DNA from: a virus | Strand: one strand, 5' to 3' | IMG/VR virus record: IMGVR_UViG_3300046009_000767 | Span: 1 to 26,246 of that record | Length of the DNA: 26,246 nucleotides | In this document: piece after piece, positions 20,501-26,092 of the stretch | Numbering within the stretch: the first letter of the stretch is position 1 | How the letters are laid out: every line of letters begins with the position of its first letter | Position numbers and translations under genes: made by a program | The notes under the pieces: generated by a model | Database searches by the model: none | Told to the model about the DNA's origin: nothing | What the model saw: the letters and a program-made list of their open reading frames with translations, nothing else

Positions 20501-20608
20501 AAGCGTCGTGCCGAGATTCAAGACCTGAATGCCAGCATTCGGGAAGACTACCTAAAAATCCAGAAGTATGCGACGGAAACTGCCCGTGCAACGAAACTTG
20601 AGGACTGA
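14582..20608 (+). CDS. Giant (2008-aa) polyvalent internal virion protein with HEIWH and GNAT-like modules
   Basis: GTG 14582 has GGAG at 14571-14574. Modules in order: an N-terminal beta domain (MPIYSIEAPNGKIFKVEAPE); a hydrophobic Gly/Ala stretch at about 130-180; an Ala/Glu/Pro low-complexity linker near 335-350; a long middle part; EFSRAGG at 749 and a Lys-rich stretch; HEIWH at 910-914 with E991 downstream, as in zinc metallopeptidases of polyvalent proteins; EFSQAK at 1069; a GNAT-like segment with QGKGIG at 1129-1134; EFSRVK at 1198; then a long conserved C-terminal region (about 1210-2000) resembling large polyvalent protein-associated domains, with a hydrophobic, aromatic part at about 1715-1760. 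Proteins like this are thought to be packaged and injected with DNA. Activities are inferred from motifs only. Confidence 0.8.
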   Translation: MPIYSIEAPNGKIFKVEAPEGVSGEDVLRDFDTNLFPQWMAANKPKEQSIMGSLQAGLAQPLGALGTTAETLGLTGTGAALKSAAEYITPEGYESAAGRFITPQEGDVTLGGFGIGSLPAAVAEQSGQIAGAIGTRAAGAAIGAAAGSVVPIVGTAAGAIAGAFLGPFLFEALQILGPVAQERAQKEGREAPNASDIGAAALTAAGSGALNAIGAKYLPGGGQAAAPLLKRMGEGLVGEGGTELLQSIIEQTGSSLGTEAGLDISGKQAIAEGILGGVAGGATSGAFGRRPEGPRPPTNYESLRADIEAARTPTEQDLTDILKGSQKTALPPPPPAAAEAEAAAAAAEEVSGAPSRPRLTVKQPVLEGGVPPTEAITSADLPPSIGAPTAANRPGVMGRAIEEPYVPQTEEEIRLQEQRQTMADTGMLPTVKTGPITREGRPVELRAEGAAAPLTPEIAIPMGAPPNKLDDFLKDTIKEPVSRLEGAPDEKALATIPRLKNWVAGNGGILLDKTTMGEYGKDVFRQGRAVFRTKYVAPSTAARMSNRVARPEEDVVKNAKESGWLGPAARARFNNGEAVTAEDTETFRALLSKDITSGPMDGVYEPDALDALAEKGPTKEALTEDTKRAVEGAIADAGYQNYPDEAYNDAVRRLVEGREDDPVVAVEKAMANNEKVSGERKDTARRTAADDLNRLVFTDKMPLDNEAMTFAYNKIINDPTLDPKATYTAALKMKENAKTQEVPFGSDFEFSRAGGKRKSKKAKAKARAAKTAAQQPPTPVVEPVKTITAEDKAAAMQRIDDAIKKLAGDDTDQGRNLAVALKRAIADRKISVDQVLQAFKMSETVMRLLSGVTGAQKIKFAANLFGTFPDPENPGDFLADVEVGGTRSAYRQLIELSLNPDYNPLETTSHEIWHSLEDAFAASDRATGRIIDAAFKGATKIDEINPNLLRVLKNTRNPMVDGKVSLYDTLMSRDIDAAVAEETSQFRKERELKAYVFGLLDQARQNNVQIGGLGSAFTRFVNFVKSVRESVGNLLRGQGFTTVEEAFAGVSAGAAQRGLATGQKTSGPEFSQAKIVKQSVEPAPYIQEGSEKHTYVHPETGSNMSIITKPMFGKRDASVIDLNVPKEHQGKGIGKDLQERVLQDFPSLQGQVSSKAAAKIAYGLGRRLAGNEKASLEDIYKKIDKDSSVNMWTPEQAEFSRVKVPPNVANAPNAAGAQVNSTRWSNITDTVKEFFDPWAFIDNAPALRSFRNRLLGKIGTANELGQQIAGDIAKGSTADSGHNGNVYKFLTTRGASPSMIVDPEVRKAAVRAKEEINKQGKRLVDAGFMTQESLEKNYDQYVPRLYLYYEATERGMKTPNMGLSKQEYLKLRDDQLSVEERELLGEIKNPAFLAYVAIARPARDMALAQYFADIGTTSGVKWVLDDSVIDWRGKMVSPFWMASEIKLMKTVTLPLAEQTDPARAAIVRKEIASMQKLLDKIPGYGPESKIPDGYQRLPDTPRYGVLRGAVVQEGIYDDLVGTFAMVPNTNQSMIGKILGDEQSFLVNANKVWKLGKVTFNVPSQARNVISNIVALNVFGGIPLSRLPKALSAAAKSWSSKDQYWKDAQEYGIQGGTMAAAELKIMFNTMKQYQARGDKNNFFGAMATGRIAAKYLLSKPGEFYQNMEVLFKMALFIESRKNGKTVSESVDAAHDSLFDYTMVNPNIRWLRNAPLGLPFITYYYKVLPKLIQTAREHPLRFAPYIMLSYALPQIAMAQLDWDDEDYEAARKSAADYMRDKGSMYILPWKDSNGKIQMVDLGYFFPWAAFTDPVVTAAWYGEPVKGLKQLGGQFVPGGPLITAIAVMATGRDPFTDKQVVNPLDTAANQFMSGLSYAWNQALPPMLNVDLNNMDNSGGAIPRIYNSLFSDGTGTDKRGMAKPDTLATAGRLFGFNITPLDVVKQRAQNINYMLNTIHKREAYRAQIAKDQSMTPEKRRAEIQDLNASIREDYLKIQKYATETARATKLED
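17786..18180 (+). other. AT-rich GNAT-like cassette inside the giant virion protein gene
   Basis: Sampled 60-base lines at 17881-18060 are about 35-38% G+C against 53-58% in flanking parts of the gene. The segment encodes VIDLNVPKEHQGKGIGKDLQ, a GNAT acetyl-CoA-binding signature (Q1129-GKGIG1134), followed by a helix. It is bounded by the direct repeat GAGTTCTC at 17786-17793 and 18173-18180, 387 bp (129 codons) apart, each encoding EFS. This looks like an acquired domain set between linker motifs, keeping the frame. Confidence 0.7.
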
Positions 20609-20610
20609 TA

Positions 20611-21213
20611 ATGAGTGACGATTTCAAAGGTGCTGCCCTACCAATGACGGACGAAGATGTCTCCACAGTTGCCGAGGAGATCGGCGTGGAGGTCGCTGCC
20701 CTGAAAGCAGTTCTGGCAGTGGAGTCGGCAGGATCTGGCTTTGACAAATCTGGCAGACCAAAAGCACTGTTTGAACGCCACCACTTCTTCAAGCATCTCA
20801 AGACAAAACCTGTCGAGTTGGATCAGGCTGTTGCTATGGGACTTGCATACCCGAAGTGGGGAGAGAAGCCGTATCCAAAAGGATCGGACGCGGTATATGC
20901 AGAGATCGCGGCGGCATACGACATCGACGCGGATGCAGCACTTCTGTCAACATCGTGGGGTCTCGGTCAGGTGATGGGATCGAACTACAAGATGGTGGGA
21001 TGCGAGAGCGTTGCCGAGATGCTGGCTCAGGCCATGCAGTCCGAGGGGCAACAGCTTCGCCACATGGCAAACTTCTGCAAGTCGGCAGGTCTTTTGAATG
21101 CGCTAAAGAGCAAAGACTGGGCTGCGTTTGCAAAAGGGTACAACGGACCTCAGTACGCAAAGAACCAGTACGACATGAAACTGGCCAATGCGTACCAGAA
21201 GGCTCTCGGTTAA
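20611..21213 (+). CDS. Endolysin, N-acetylmuramidase (DUF3380 / PF11860 type)
   Basis: A 200-residue enzyme predicted to cleave the glycan strands of host peptidoglycan at the end of infection. The family signature is clear: AVLAVESAGSGFDKSGRPKA with the likely catalytic Glu38, then LFERHHFFKHL (about 53-63), and LLSTSWGLGQVMGSNYKMVG (about 110-129), ending with a helical AFAKGYNGPQYAKNQYDMKL. This corresponds to single-domain muramidase endolysins such as that of Salmonella phage SPN1S. No signal peptide, SAR helix or cell-wall-binding domain is seen, so export would need a holin, which I do not see nearby. The gene starts 2 bases after the giant protein gene and ends on a TAA interlocked with the helicase stop codon. 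Confidence 0.9.
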   Translation: MSDDFKGAALPMTDEDVSTVAEEIGVEVAALKAVLAVESAGSGFDKSGRPKALFERHHFFKHLKTKPVELDQAVAMGLAYPKWGEKPYPKGSDAVYAEIAAAYDIDADAALLSTSWGLGQVMGSNYKMVGCESVAEMLAQAMQSEGQQLRHMANFCKSAGLLNALKSKDWAAFAKGYNGPQYAKNQYDMKLANAYQKALG

Positions 21214-22658
21214 ATCAACCAGTCCTTGTATTCCTCTTTCAAGATCAGCGTTGCGACATCAATCTTGTCTCGCAACGCCTTGAGGATTTTCTCGTCCACC
21301 GTTCCCTCGGCAACAATGTCGATGTAGGTGACAGTATTCTTCTGTCCGATACGGTGGGCTCGGTCCTCGCTCTGAAGACGAACCTCCAGATCAAAGACAT
21401 TGTTCAGGTAGATCACGGTGCGGGCTTCTGTCAGCGTCAGGCCATACCCACCAGTACGCGGCTGTCCAACAAAGAAGCGTAATTTGCTGTCTGGCTGTTG
21501 GAACTTATCGACGATGTTCTGTCTCTCGTCAGCTTCGGTCGCGCCGTAGTACGCAGCAGCGGAGTCAGGACCGTACTCTTCCTTGAGTGCTTTGGTGATC
21601 GCCAAGATGTCGTCCGTAAACACCGCCCAGATAATCGCCTTCCCGTCGATCTCCTCGACAGTCTCCATCAGTTCTTTGATCTTGTTTGACTCGAAGCGTT
21701 TGATCTCGCCGTCGTCGTTCTTGATGAAGCCCGAGCAAATCTGTTGCAACCGCAGAAGCTGTGTCAGCACGTTCTGGGCTGTCACCATTCCCTTGTTTTG
21801 CAAAAGCGCAATCGACATGTCTTTCATCTGTCGATAGAGGACGGCCTGTTCCGGACAGAGTTCGACAGTACGCTTGATGTACACCTTCTCCGGAAGGTCG
21901 AGACAATCCTTCTTCAGAACGCGATAGCTGAAATTATCCAGTCGGGTGGATAACTCTTCCAAGTTCTGATACCCGACGATCTGGTTGAAACTGTGCGATC
22001 CCATTGTTCGACGCACCATCTTTGCGTATCGCGCTTGGAATGCAAAGAACGAGTTGAACCCGATCAGCCTTGGATCAAGGAAGGCACACTGCGAGTACAG
22101 GTCCATCGGAGATTTCGTCACAGGAGAGCCTGTCAGAATGCGGCGGTACTCTGCCAGATCGCCAACCTTCACGATGTTCTTGGTGCGCTTGGCGGTTCTG
22201 TTCTTGATCGTCGTGCTTTCGTCCACCGCCATCAGACACTTGTTCGCCTTCATAAACTTCGTGGCGAACTCAGTTCCCTTCAAGGTCGAGAACGCTTCGA
22301 CATTCATTACAAGGAGTTTGAACCGCCCGTCCTTCTTTAGAAGAACGCTCAACGCCGCCAACTGCGCTTTGGTTTCCTTCGGACTCCACGCAACTATGTC
22401 TGTGGTATCCACGTAGCGGTCAGGCATATGGGTGGGGAGTTCACTGCGCTCCCAGTTCTTATAAACACCTTTCGGAGCGACGATCAGCGCACCGTTAATG
22501 TCACCCGCATCCCGAAGCATACACATTGTATCTATGAGTATCTTGGACTTACCCGTCCCCATCTCGCAGAACAGCGCGAAATTATCCTTGTTTTTGCTCA
22601 TATCCAGAGCAGTCATCTGATGTTTGTATGGGGTAAATTTGAATTCGTAATCGTTCAT
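21210..22658 (-). CDS. SNF2-family DNA helicase / ATPase
   Basis: A 482-residue SF2 ATPase. I chose the ATG at 22658 over an in-frame ATG at 22700 because GGAGGAG precedes it by 9 bases and the predicted transcript starts near 22703. Motifs: PYKHQ (10-14, Q-motif like), EMGTGKS (32-38, Walker A), ALIVAPKGVYKNW (57-69, Ia), VDEST (145-149, DExx), LTGSPV (175-180, III) and HRIGQ (435-439, VI). The set and order, with HRxGQ, define SNF2-type translocases. Phage members are assumed to act in replication, recombination or roadblock removal. It is the only minus-strand gene in the window. Confidence 0.92.
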   Translation of the reverse strand: MNDYEFKFTPYKHQMTALDMSKNKDNFALFCEMGTGKSKILIDTMCMLRDAGDINGALIVAPKGVYKNWERSELPTHMPDRYVDTTDIVAWSPKETKAQLAALSVLLKKDGRFKLLVMNVEAFSTLKGTEFATKFMKANKCLMAVDESTTIKNRTAKRTKNIVKVGDLAEYRRILTGSPVTKSPMDLYSQCAFLDPRLIGFNSFFAFQARYAKMVRRTMGSHSFNQIVGYQNLEELSTRLDNFSYRVLKKDCLDLPEKVYIKRTVELCPEQAVLYRQMKDMSIALLQNKGMVTAQNVLTQLLRLQQICSGFIKNDDGEIKRFESNKIKELMETVEEIDGKAIIWAVFTDDILAITKALKEEYGPDSAAAYYGATEADERQNIVDKFQQPDSKLRFFVGQPRTGGYGLTLTEARTVIYLNNVFDLEVRLQSEDRAHRIGQKNTVTYIDIVAEGTVDEKILKALRDKIDVATLILKEEYKDWLI

Positions 22659-22704
22659 TGGCTCTTTCTCCTCCGCCCTTTGACCTCCGACCTTTAACAT
22701 TGCC

Positions 22705-22733
22705 TGTCAATTATATCAATCATCCCATTGACA
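22705..22733. promoter_or_regulatory. Candidate operator: inverted repeat TGTCAAT ... ATTGACA
   Basis: Perfect 7-bp arms (22705-22711 and 22727-22733) are separated by 15 bp, with centres 22 bp apart, about two helical turns. One arm contains the plus-strand -35 hexamer and the other touches the minus-strand -10. A repressor dimer or tetramer bound here could block both promoters. The arm sequence equals a -35 consensus, so it may be coincidental. Confidence 0.4.
22710..22718 (-). promoter_or_regulatory. Extended -10 promoter for the SNF2 helicase gene
   Basis: On the minus strand the sequence reads TGATATAAT, a perfect extended -10 (TGnTATAAT). No good -35 is found at 17 bp, but extended -10 promoters do not need one. 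Transcription would start near 22703, leaving a leader of about 45 bases with a strong ribosome site before ATG 22658. Confidence 0.65.
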
Positions 22734-22756
22734 AGTTCACAAGGGATTCATATTGT
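22728..22756 (+). promoter_or_regulatory. Sigma70-like promoter for the early/replication genes
   Basis: TTGACA (22728-22733), a perfect -35, is followed after exactly 17 bp by TATTGT (22751-22756), matching 4 of 6 bases of the -10 consensus. The start would be near 22763, about 27 bases before ATG 22790. This is the best promoter match I found in the window. Confidence 0.7.
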
Positions 22757-22789
22757 CGGAGGGTAGAAAGCGAACTTAGAAAGGGTATG

Positions 22790-23119
22790 ATGACAGTCTT
22801 CATTACACAAGAATTACGCGGCAAGGATTTGACCGACGCCATTGCATTTGGCTCCTTGGAAATCATTCTTGCAGCCGAAGAGCAGATTACCGATTCCGAT
22901 AAAAAAATAGAACTGGTGGATAAGATAGAGAGCGTTCTTGCTAAGTTTGGCGATGACGACTACCTACTGTTGTCCGGAGATCCTGCTGCTATCGGTCTTT
23001 CCTTCGCCATTGCCTTGTTAAACAATCAGGGCAAGATTAGGATACTGAAGTGGGACAGACTTCGGGAAACATACTATCCGGTTTCGTTAGAAATAGAACT
23101 TGGAGCATACGATGAATGA
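22790..23119 (+). CDS. Conserved phage early protein (DDYLLLSGDPAAIG family)
   Basis: A 109-residue protein. Two adjacent ATGs exist (22787, 22790); the second gives better spacing to AAGGG (22781-22785). The sequence begins MTVFITQELRGKDLTDAIAF and holds FGDDDYLLLSGDPAAIGLSF, then NNQGKIRILKWDRLRETYYP. I recognise the pattern (DDYLLxSGDPxxIGxAxAIAxxxNxGxxxxLKWDRxxxxYYP) from small proteins at the head of replication modules in marine phages; no function is known. It is first in the rightward early operon, directly downstream of the best promoter. Confidence 0.75.
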   Translation: MTVFITQELRGKDLTDAIAFGSLEIILAAEEQITDSDKKIELVDKIESVLAKFGDDDYLLLSGDPAAIGLSFAIALLNNQGKIRILKWDRLRETYYPVSLEIELGAYDE

Positions 23120-23660
23120 TTTTGAAGATGCGGCCCTCGCTCTACAGTCTGTAGACGACAGGGGTCTTTCACAAGTATCCTTATTGGTACGTCAGCAACT
23201 CCTGTTGGAGAGGCGCGTTGCTGATCTGGAAGAGGAACTGGCAGCAGAAAAGAAGCGTCTGACTGCCATCTCCGATGACCTACTCCCTGCGGCTCTTGCG
23301 GAGAATGGGTTGACTAAACTCCGCATGGCTGATGGCAGCGAAGTATCGGTATCGACGTTCTACGGGGCATCTATCCCGAAGGAACGCACAACTGAGGCGT
23401 TTGAGTGGTTGCACTCAAACGGATTTGAAGACCTGATTAAAAATCAGGTATCGGCCTCGTTCAGTCGTGGGCAGGACAGTCTTGCAGACAGTCTTGTCGC
23501 GCAGCTGGAAGAGGAAGGTTATGTTGCAAGCCGCAAGGTTTGGATTGAACCTATGACGCTGAAGGCGTTTGTGAAGGAGCAGATCGAGGCCGGAAACTCT
23601 ATCCCAACCGATCTGTTCGGTATTTTTGTTGGTGAAAAAGCTAAGATAAGGAGAAAGTGA
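23112..23660 (+). CDS. Conserved replication-module protein with N-terminal coiled coil
   Basis: A 182-residue protein. ATG 23112 lies inside the end of the previous gene (8-base overlap) with GGAG at 23102-23105. Residues about 25-60 (RQQLLLERRVADLEEELAAE) form a likely coiled coil. Then comes LPAALAENGLTKLRMADGSE, a beta region with SASFSRGQD, and a C-terminal VWIEPMTLKAFVKEQIEAGN SIPTDLFGIF segment (shown split for length). Similar proteins sit directly upstream of SSB-like genes in marine phages. No enzymatic motif is visible; a DNA-replication accessory role is inferred from the neighbours. Confidence 0.7.
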   Translation: MNDFEDAALALQSVDDRGLSQVSLLVRQQLLLERRVADLEEELAAEKKRLTAISDDLLPAALAENGLTKLRMADGSEVSVSTFYGASIPKERTTEAFEWLHSNGFEDLIKNQVSASFSRGQDSLADSLVAQLEEEGYVASRKVWIEPMTLKAFVKEQIEAGNSIPTDLFGIFVGEKAKIRRK

Positions 23661-23663
23661 ACT

Positions 23664-24491
23664 ATGGCTAAAGGTACAGATGTTGCCGTGAAAAAATCGG
23701 CATCAAGCGTGGTGATGATAGATGACTTCTTTGCATCATACGCTGACGCGGGTCTTGAGGATGTTACAACACAAGACTTATCTATCCCCTACCTTCGCAT
23801 TCTGGCACAGTTGTCGCCACAGGTGAACAAGCGGGATGGTGCTTATGTAGATGGTGCCGAAGCAGGTATGATCTACAACACGGTGGAGAACGCCGTGTAC
23901 AATGGCGACGAGGGTGTCACGGTCGTTCCATGTTACTTCCGTCGTGTACTCGTCGAGTGGAAGCCCCGTGAAAAGGGTGGCGGATTTGTTGCCACCTATA
24001 ATATCGAAGACCCAATTCGCGGTACGACATATCGGGATGACCGTGGACAGGAAGTCCTGCCAAACGGTAATCTTCTGACAGATACTGCGGAGTTCTACGT
24101 CCTTCTCCTCGGTCCAGATGGTCCAAGTCGTTGCATGATTACGATGACTTCGACGCAGTTGAAGAAGGCTCGCAGATGGGTTTCTCAGATGAAGTCCATG
24201 ACAGCACGGCGGGAGGATGGCAGCATCTACATACTTCCTGCTATGTCTCACGTTTGGGCTATGCGGTCCATTCAAGAGAAGAATGACAAGGGCGCGTGGT
24301 TCGGGTGGGACATCTCGAAGCAGTATATTCTTGATCCGGAGAATAAGCCGGAAGATCGGGAATTGTTCTTGATGGGACTTGAGTTTGCCAAGTCTGTCGG
24401 TGCGGGTGATGTCAAGGTAAAGCCTGTTGCCGATACTCCTGCGAAAGCAACGAGTGGGTCGTCACGTCACGACGATGACATTCCTTTCTAA
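23664..24491 (+). CDS. SSB-like DNA-binding protein with DDDIPF acidic tip
   Basis: A 275-residue protein. Its C-terminus, SSRHDDDIPF, is the acidic tip with which bacterial single-stranded DNA-binding proteins recruit replication partners; the last six residues are those of E. coli SSB. The body (LSIPYLRILAQLSPQVNKRD, then DGAEAGMIYNTVENAVYNGD, VVPCYFRRVLVEWKPREKGG and DKGAWFGWDISKQY) belongs to a protein family common in phage replication modules. I do not recognise a canonical OB fold from sequence alone. AAGGAG (23648-23653) precedes the ATG. It lies between a coiled-coil protein and the primase, and a terminator follows it. Confidence 0.75.
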   Translation: MAKGTDVAVKKSASSVVMIDDFFASYADAGLEDVTTQDLSIPYLRILAQLSPQVNKRDGAYVDGAEAGMIYNTVENAVYNGDEGVTVVPCYFRRVLVEWKPREKGGGFVATYNIEDPIRGTTYRDDRGQEVLPNGNLLTDTAEFYVLLLGPDGPSRCMITMTSTQLKKARRWVSQMKSMTARREDGSIYILPAMSHVWAMRSIQEKNDKGAWFGWDISKQYILDPENKPEDRELFLMGLEFAKSVGAGDVKVKPVADTPAKATSGSSRHDDDIPF

Positions 24492-24504
24492 TCTACCCTA
24501 TCGG

Positions 24505-24540
24505 CGGTCGTCTCTTGATTGAGGCGACCGTTTCCTTTTC
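24505..24540 (+). terminator. Rho-independent terminator after the SSB-like gene
   Basis: CGGTCGTCTC (24505-24514) pairs with GAGGCGACCG (24521-24530) as a 10-bp stem with one G-U wobble and a 6-base loop, followed by TTTCCTTTTC. It lies 13 bases after the stop codon and 16 bases before the primase start, with no clear promoter after it. Confidence 0.85.
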
Positions 24541-24556
24541 TGTAAGAGGCGTAGAA

Positions 24557-26092
24557 ATGAACTCTGCAAACTCCGACAAGTTTTTTGAATTATTTTTGGG
24601 TAACGACCGCGCTCACGGCGTGTTCAATGTCACGACTGACAGAGAACGCGACGGCAAGAAGCAGGGGTTTGCCCGTGTCATCCAAGAGAAGACAACCTTA
24701 GACCATTGGTCGAAGCACCTCGCAGGTGAGGTCGGTCTTGGCATCATCCCGATCAAGGACAACAACTGCTGTCACTGGGGTGCCATCGACATCGACACGT
24801 ACAACATCAATCACAAAGACCTGTCACTGAAACTCAAGAAGCACGGGTTCGATGCAGTCGTCTGTCGCAGCAAGTCGGGTGGAGCGCACGTCTATTTCTT
24901 CTTCACGGAAGAGATCACGGCGTTGCATCTGCACACGAAGCTGACAGAGATATCCTCCTTCCTCGGTCATGCCGGATCAGAAGTGTTCCCGAAGCAGACG
25001 AAGCTGTTGGTCGAGCGCGGTGACACGGGTAACTTTATCAACATGCCGTACTTCAGCGGCGCGAACACAACACGCTATGCTTTTGACCAGTCTGGCGAGA
25101 GTATGGATGAGGCTGAGTTCCTCGCCTTGGCGTTCAGTCTTCGCGTTTCCCCGAACGACTTTATGCTCTGGAAGGCGGAAGGCGACAAGGTAGAGGAGTT
25201 GCTCCCACATGGACCGCCCTGCTTACAGCATCTGTGTTCACAAGGGTTTGGCGAGGGCGGCAGGAACAACGCCCTGTTCAGTCTCGGTGTTTATGCCAGA
25301 CAAGCGCATAAAGAGAAGTGGGAGGAAGTGCTTCAAACGTACAATATAAAGTACATGAGGCCGCCCCTTGGTGAGAAAGAGGTATCCATAATCATCAAGC
25401 AGTTGCAGAAGAAAGAGTATTTCTACAAGTGTGATGACCAACCGATTGTCAGCTTTTGCAACAAGGAACTTTGTCTGACACGGAAGTTTGGTATCGGGCC
25501 GGGCGGAAAGTCAAACGACCTGTCAGGTCTGACAAAGATTAACGGTGATCCTCCGATCTGGCTCTTGAACGTAGACGGGCATCGGGTCGAACTCAGCACG
25601 GACGCGCTTGTATCGCAGACGTTGTTTCAGAAAGAATGCGTAGCGCAGATCAACAGGTTCCCTGTAGCAATGGGCGCACCAGCATGGCAGCGCAGAATGC
25701 AGATGCTTCTGGATGCTGTCACGGTTGAAGAAGTAGCACCAGACGCTACGTTTAAGGGAGCGTTCGAGGACTTGCTTGTCAGCTTCTGCTGTGACCGTGC
25801 AAAGGGTGAAGAGAAAGAGGACATCTTGCAGGGCATCGCTGTCTGGCATGACGGCAAGGTCTTCTTCCAAGCGAAGGACTTACACAAGCATCTGACTGTC
25901 AACAACTTCCTGCACTACACTCCGAACAAACTCGGCCTCCGGTTGAACCAGCTTGGTGGAAAGAAGATATTCTGGAACGTCAGCGGCAAGGGCTTACACG
26001 CATGGTTCTTTCCGCAGCCGTTCTTCAACCAACTGCACTCCGAGGCCAAGCTGAAACTTCCCTCAAAACCAAAAGACGTGAGCCCGTTCTGA
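24557..26092 (+). CDS. TOTE-like archaeo-eukaryotic primase (AEP)
   Basis: A 511-residue protein. ATG 24557 is preferred over an in-frame TTG at 24515, which is inside the terminator loop; AAGAGG precedes the ATG by 8 bases. AEP motifs: FFELFLGNDRAHGVF (9-23), WSKHLAGEVGLGIIPI (51-66), the metal-binding AIDIDTY with D78 and D80, CRSKSGGAHVYFFF with His111, and LLVERGDTGNFINMPYF (150-166). A PriCT-like region (about 219-290, with GRNNALFSLGVYARQ) and Cys222, Cys292, Cys301 and Cys306 follow; these could bind an Fe-S cluster or zinc, as in primase large subunits. It would prime phage DNA replication. The last base overlaps the next ATG (TGATG). Confidence 0.8.
   Translation: MNSANSDKFFELFLGNDRAHGVFNVTTDRERDGKKQGFARVIQEKTTLDHWSKHLAGEVGLGIIPIKDNNCCHWGAIDIDTYNINHKDLSLKLKKHGFDAVVCRSKSGGAHVYFFFTEEITALHLHTKLTEISSFLGHAGSEVFPKQTKLLVERGDTGNFINMPYFSGANTTRYAFDQSGESMDEAEFLALAFSLRVSPNDFMLWKAEGDKVEELLPHGPPCLQHLCSQGFGEGGRNNALFSLGVYARQAHKEKWEEVLQTYNIKYMRPPLGEKEVSIIIKQLQKKEYFYKCDDQPIVSFCNKELCLTRKFGIGPGGKSNDLSGLTKINGDPPIWLLNVDGHRVELSTDALVSQTLFQKECVAQINRFPVAMGAPAWQRRMQMLLDAVTVEEVAPDATFKGAFEDLLVSFCCDRAKGEEKEDILQGIAVWHDGKVFFQAKDLHKHLTVNNFLHYTPNKLGLRLNQLGGKKIFWNVSGKGLHAWFFPQPFFNQLHSEAKLKLPSKPKDVSPF

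Noticed and set aside
22659-22700. Longer N-terminus (ATG 22700) for the SNF2 helicase
   Set aside because: It lies almost at the predicted transcription start and lacks a good ribosome site, while ATG 22658 has GGAGGAG at suitable distance.
22658-22789. Longer version of the plus-strand early gene starting at 22658
   Set aside because: It would start upstream of its own promoter and cross the divergent control region; ATG 22790 follows the promoter and a ribosome site.
24515-24556. TTG 24515 as the primase start
   Set aside because: The codon is in the loop of the terminator hairpin; ATG 24557 has AAGAGG upstream and the family N-terminus.
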